Source of the DNA: an uncultured Lachnospiraceae bacterium
GTDB lineage: Bacteria; Bacillota; Clostridia; Lachnospirales; Lachnospiraceae
Reading direction: 5' to 3'
Assembly (NCBI GenBank): GCA_902766655.1
Contig: CACXEL010000170.1
Coordinates: 1 to 17,848 of the forward strand
DNA length: 17,848 nt
Shown here: positions 15,074-17,848 of the stretch, piece by piece
Numbering within the stretch: position 1 is the first letter of the stretch
Layout: each line of letters opens with the position of its first letter
Made by a program: the position numbers and the translations under genes
Notes under the pieces: generated by a model
The model's database searches: none
What the model saw: the letters and a program-made list of their open reading frames with translations, nothing else
What the model was told of the DNA's origin: nothing

Positions 15074-15179
15074 ATAAGGTAAGCTTGTGCCTTCGCCTTG
15101 TACGCTCCTCTGCAAGCAGTGTCGGCGTTTTTGCCGGTGCCGGCCCTGAACAAGGATCCTGGTATGACGCCGCCGGTAA

Positions 15180-17848
15180 TCAGGTGGCGCCGTTCTTCGC
15201 CGCGGCGGCTTTTTTCGCCTGCTCGGCTTCGATCCGCTTCTCGGCAGTCGTCAGCATGAGCTTGATCCGGTTGAGCTGGTTGACTTCGGAAGCGCCTGGA
15301 TCGTAATCCACAGCTGCGACGTTGGCTTCCGGGTAGCGGCGGCGCAGCTCCTTGATGACTCCCTTGCCAACGATATGGTTGGGAAGGCAGGCGAAGGGCT
15401 GGATGCAGATGATGTTGGGTGTGCCGCTTGTGATGAGCTCGACCATCTCGCCGGTCAGGAACCAGCCCTCGCCGGTCTGGTTGCCGGTGGAGGCGATGGG
15501 CTCGGCCATTTTGGCGAGCTTTGCGATGTCCTCGGAGGGATGGAAATGCCTGCTCCTTCTGTACTCCTCCTGGGCAGTCCGCCGGCAGGTGTTGATGGCG
15601 AAGATGGCCGCGTTCAGCTTGAGGGCGGCGGACTTTTTGAATCCAAGGTTCTCGGCCTTGAAGTTCATATTGTAGAAGCTGTAGTTGAAGAAGTCCATGA
15701 GGTCAGGCACGACGGCTTCGGCCCCTTCCTTCTCCAGCAGGTCCACCAGATGGTTGTTGGCTGCCGGTGAGAACTTGACGAGAATCTCGCCGACGATGCC
15801 GACACGGGGCTTGATTTCATCCTCACGGATGGGAAGCTCATCGAACTCGTGGATGATGGACCGGCAGATCTGGTTGAATTTTCTGAGGGAGAGCTTCTTT
15901 CCCTCCAGGTAACTGCTGCAGATCCGGTTCCACTTCTCGTAGAGGGCGTTGGCGGAGCCCTTCTCGATCTCGTAGGGCCTCATCCGGTAGAGGCACTTCA
16001 TGAGGACGTCGCCGAAGATGATGCACATGACCACCCGCTCGAGGAGGCCGGGCGTGATCTTGAAGCCGGGTTGAGGCTCGTAGCCGTTGAAGTTCAGCGA
16101 GATGACCGGAACATGGCCCATACCCGCCTTCTTGAGGGCCCTGCGGATGAAGCCGATGTAGTTGGAGGCCCGGCAGCCGCCGCCTGTCTGGGTGATGATG
16201 ACGGCTACCCTGTCGGTGTCGTACTTGCCGCTCAGGAGGGCGTCCATGATCTGGCCGACCACCAGGAGGGAGGGATAGCAGGCATCGTTGTTGACGTATT
16301 TGAGGCCGGTGTCGATGGCCTTCCGGCCGTCATTTCCCAGGATGACCAGGTTGTAGCCCTCGGGTTTTACAGCCTTCGAGAGCAGGCGGAAGTGAATGGG
16401 CGCCATCTGGGGGGCCAGGATCGTATAGTTCTGCCGCATGTCAGTCGTGAAGGGCACTTTGTGGATCTCGGAGGAGACCACGGGACGGGGCGCCTTCTTC
16501 ATGTCGCGGACGCGGATGGCGGCAATCAGGGAGCGCACGCGGATCCTCGCAGCGCCGAGGTTGTTGACCTCGTCGATCTTGAGGCAGGTGTAGATCTTTC
16601 CGCTCTGGGAGAGGATCTCCTGCATCTGGTCCGTGGTGACCGCGTCCAGACCGCAGCCGAAGGAGTTGAGCTGGATGATGTCAAGATTGTCCACGGTCTT
16701 CACGTACTGGGCAGCTGCGTAGAGGCGGGTGTGGTACATCCACTGGTCGTTGACCCGGAGCGGGCGCTCGATGGGGGCCAGGTGGGAGATGGAATCCTCC
16801 GAGAGGACCGCCATCCCGTAGGAGTTGATGAGCTCGGGGATGCCGTGGTTGATCTCGGGGTCGATGTGGTAGGGCCGGCCGCAGAGAACGATGCCGTGGC
16901 GGCCGCTCTCCTTCAGGAAGCGGAGGGTCTCCTCGCCCTTGCTGCGGATATCCTCACGGGAGGAGATGAGCTCTTCCCAGGCCTGGTGGGCGGCGTTCAG
17001 GATCTCGGCCCGCGGGATCTCCCCCTTGAAGATGGCGACCAGCCGGTCGGTCAGGACCTTCTCGTCCGTCATGGCCAGGAAGGGATTCCTGAAGTCTATG
17101 GACGGGTCCCTGAGGGATTCCACGTTGTTCTTGATGTTCTCGGCGTAGGAGGTCACGATGGGGCAGTTGTAATGGTTGACCGCATCGGTGAATTCATTTC
17201 TCTCGTAGGGCACGCAGGGATACCAGATGAAGCTGAGCCCGCTCTTGATGAGCCACTCGATGTGCCCGTGGGCGAGCTTGGCCGGGTAGCACTCGGACTC
17301 GCTGGGGATGGACTCGATGCCCAGCTCATAGAGAGCTCTGGTGGAAGTCGGGGAGAGCACCACCTCGTACCCCAGCCTGGTGAAAAATGTGAACCAGAAG
17401 GGATAGTCCTCGAACATGTTGAGGACGCGGGGGATGCCGACCCTGCCGCGGGGCGCCTTGTCCGCCTTGACCGGCTCGTAGTCGAAGATCCTGTGATACT
17501 TGTAGTCGTAGAGGTTGGGCAGATTGTCCTTGTTCTTCTGCTTGCCGATGCCCCGCTCGCAGCGGTTTCCGGAGACGTAGCTGCGGCCGCCGGAGAAGCG
17601 GTTCACTGTCAGCCGGCAGTTGTTGGTGCAGCCGTGGCAGCGAGCCATGGAGGTCGTGTAGCGGAAAGCCTCGATTTCCGGGAGAGAGAGCATGGTGGTC
17701 TCCCGACCTTCGGTCATTCGCTCTCGGGCGATCAGGGCAGCGCCGAAGGCTCCCATGATGCCTGCGATGTCGGGGCGGATGACCTCGCAGCCGGCGATCC
17801 GCTCGAAGCTGCGAAGGACGGCGTCGTTGTAGAAGGTACCGCCCTGGA
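15180..17848 (-). CDS. Large 2-hydroxyacyl-CoA dehydratase activase fusion (5' truncated)
   Basis: The frame is open to the window edge, so about 888 residues of a longer protein are visible; the internal ATG at 17756 is not the start. The first 40 or so residues (QGGTFYNDAVLRSFERIAGC ... MGAFGAALIA) match the end of an ASKHA-type activase of the HgdC/BadF family, which uses ATP to drive electrons from a [4Fe-4S] cluster into a dehydratase. Counting from the 17756 Met, a cysteine cluster follows (C40, C43, C47, C66), then a DUF2229-like module (GIPRVLNMFEDYPFW; SESECYPAKLAHGHIEWL, 152-169). HgdB-like parts come next: LNSFGCGLDAVTTDQM, YPSLLVVGQIMDALLSGKYD, ITQTGGGCRASNYIGF and the closing IQPFACLPNHIVGKG. 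The tail is Lys/Ala-rich. Such fusions are widespread in anaerobes, but their substrate is not established. No dehydratase partner or CoA-transferase lies within the window. Confidence 0.9.
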   Translation of the reverse strand, partial: QGGTFYNDAVLRSFERIAGCEVIRPDIAGIMGAFGAALIARERMTEGRETTMLSLPEIEAFRYTTSMARCHGCTNNCRLTVNRFSGGRSYVSGNRCERGIGKQKNKDNLPNLYDYKYHRIFDYEPVKADKAPRGRVGIPRVLNMFEDYPFWFTFFTRLGYEVVLSPTSTRALYELGIESIPSESECYPAKLAHGHIEWLIKSGLSFIWYPCVPYERNEFTDAVNHYNCPIVTSYAENIKNNVESLRDPSIDFRNPFLAMTDEKVLTDRLVAIFKGEIPRAEILNAAHQAWEELISSREDIRSKGEETLRFLKESGRHGIVLCGRPYHIDPEINHGIPELINSYGMAVLSEDSISHLAPIERPLRVNDQWMYHTRLYAAAQYVKTVDNLDIIQLNSFGCGLDAVTTDQMQEILSQSGKIYTCLKIDEVNNLGAARIRVRSLIAAIRVRDMKKAPRPVVSSEIHKVPFTTDMRQNYTILAPQMAPIHFRLLSKAVKPEGYNLVILGNDGRKAIDTGLKYVNNDACYPSLLVVGQIMDALLSGKYDTDRVAVIITQTGGGCRASNYIGFIRRALKKAGMGHVPVISLNFNGYEPQPGFKITPGLLERVVMCIIFGDVLMKCLYRMRPYEIEKGSANALYEKWNRICSSYLEGKKLSLRKFNQICRSIIHEFDELPIREDEIKPRVGIVGEILVKFSPAANNHLVDLLEKEGAEAVVPDLMDFFNYSFYNMNFKAENLGFKKSAALKLNAAIFAINTCRRTAQEEYRRSRHFHPSEDIAKLAKMAEPIASTGNQTGEGWFLTGEMVELITSGTPNIICIQPFACLPNHIVGKGVIKELRRRYPEANVAAVDYDPGASEVNQLNRIKLMLTTAEKRIEAEQAKKAAAAKNGAT

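Larger units (their letters stand above)
14877..15179. other. Convergent intergenic region
   Basis: No gene was recognised in these 303 bases between the AAA gene (+) and the activase fusion (-). The first 100 bases are GC-rich and featureless. A perfect hairpin terminator lies at 14981-15022. An AT-rich stretch at about 15021-15085 contains five ATAC words at regular spacing. The remaining bases up to the stop of the - strand gene are GC-rich, with GTCGGC and GCCGGT arms near 15120-15138 forming at most a weak hairpin. Confidence 0.7.

Noticed and set aside
1..17848. CRISPR arrays, tRNA or rRNA genes, insertion sequences, prophage or plasmid genes
   Set aside because: No regular repeat-spacer array, cloverleaf-like segment, transposase, integrase or phage gene was recognised on either strand; a covariance-model search could confirm the RNA part.

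Overview
The window looks like chromosomal DNA of a moderately GC-rich anaerobic member of the Bacillota, probably class Clostridia. The basis is the order rpmF-plsX-rnc-smc-ftsY with strong AGGAGG ribosome binding sites, near-consensus sigma-A promoters, a flavodiiron protein, a methionine synthase whose reactivation domain is a separate gene, and a large 2-hydroxyacyl-CoA dehydratase activase fusion. All of this is inferred from sequence, and genus or family cannot be fixed. No rRNA, tRNA, CRISPR array, insertion sequence or prophage gene was seen.

Region 1 (1-7233, + strand) is a housekeeping block. An AT-rich leader carries two similar promoter modules, then come ribosomal protein L32 (rpmF), a terminator or attenuator, phosphate acyltransferase (plsX), RNase III (rnc), SMC ATPase (smc) and the signal-recognition-particle receptor (ftsY), closed by a strong hairpin terminator. 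acpP, usually found between plsX and rnc, is missing; rnc starts on the base after the plsX stop. A 228-base structured gap precedes smc.

Region 2 (7234-14876) is a one-carbon, redox and ATPase neighbourhood. metH (- strand; homocysteine-, folate- and cobalamin-binding modules, no AdoMet reactivation domain) is divergent from a flavodiiron protein gene on the + strand. Recognisable promoters face away from each other across a dyad-rich 186-base region. After a terminator-like hairpin follow the separate MetH reactivation protein, a DUF2201/VWA protein and a MoxR-like AAA ATPase, closely packed as one apparent operon. The first two parts fit together: MetH makes methionine, its cobalamin is occasionally oxidised, and the activation protein would rescue it with AdoMet and an electron donor. 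Why an AAA/VWA pair follows the activation gene is unknown and is the most interesting question here.

Region 3 (14877-17848) has a bidirectional terminator, an AT-rich stretch with five ATAC words at helical spacing, and the 3' part of a very large - strand gene fusing an ASKHA activase to DUF2229/HgdB-like dehydratase modules. This gene runs off the right edge.

The window is mostly recognisable. The candidates for something undescribed are the activation-DUF2201-AAA operon, the Cys-rich tail of the activation protein, the orphan activase fusion, and the repeated promoter module before rpmF.
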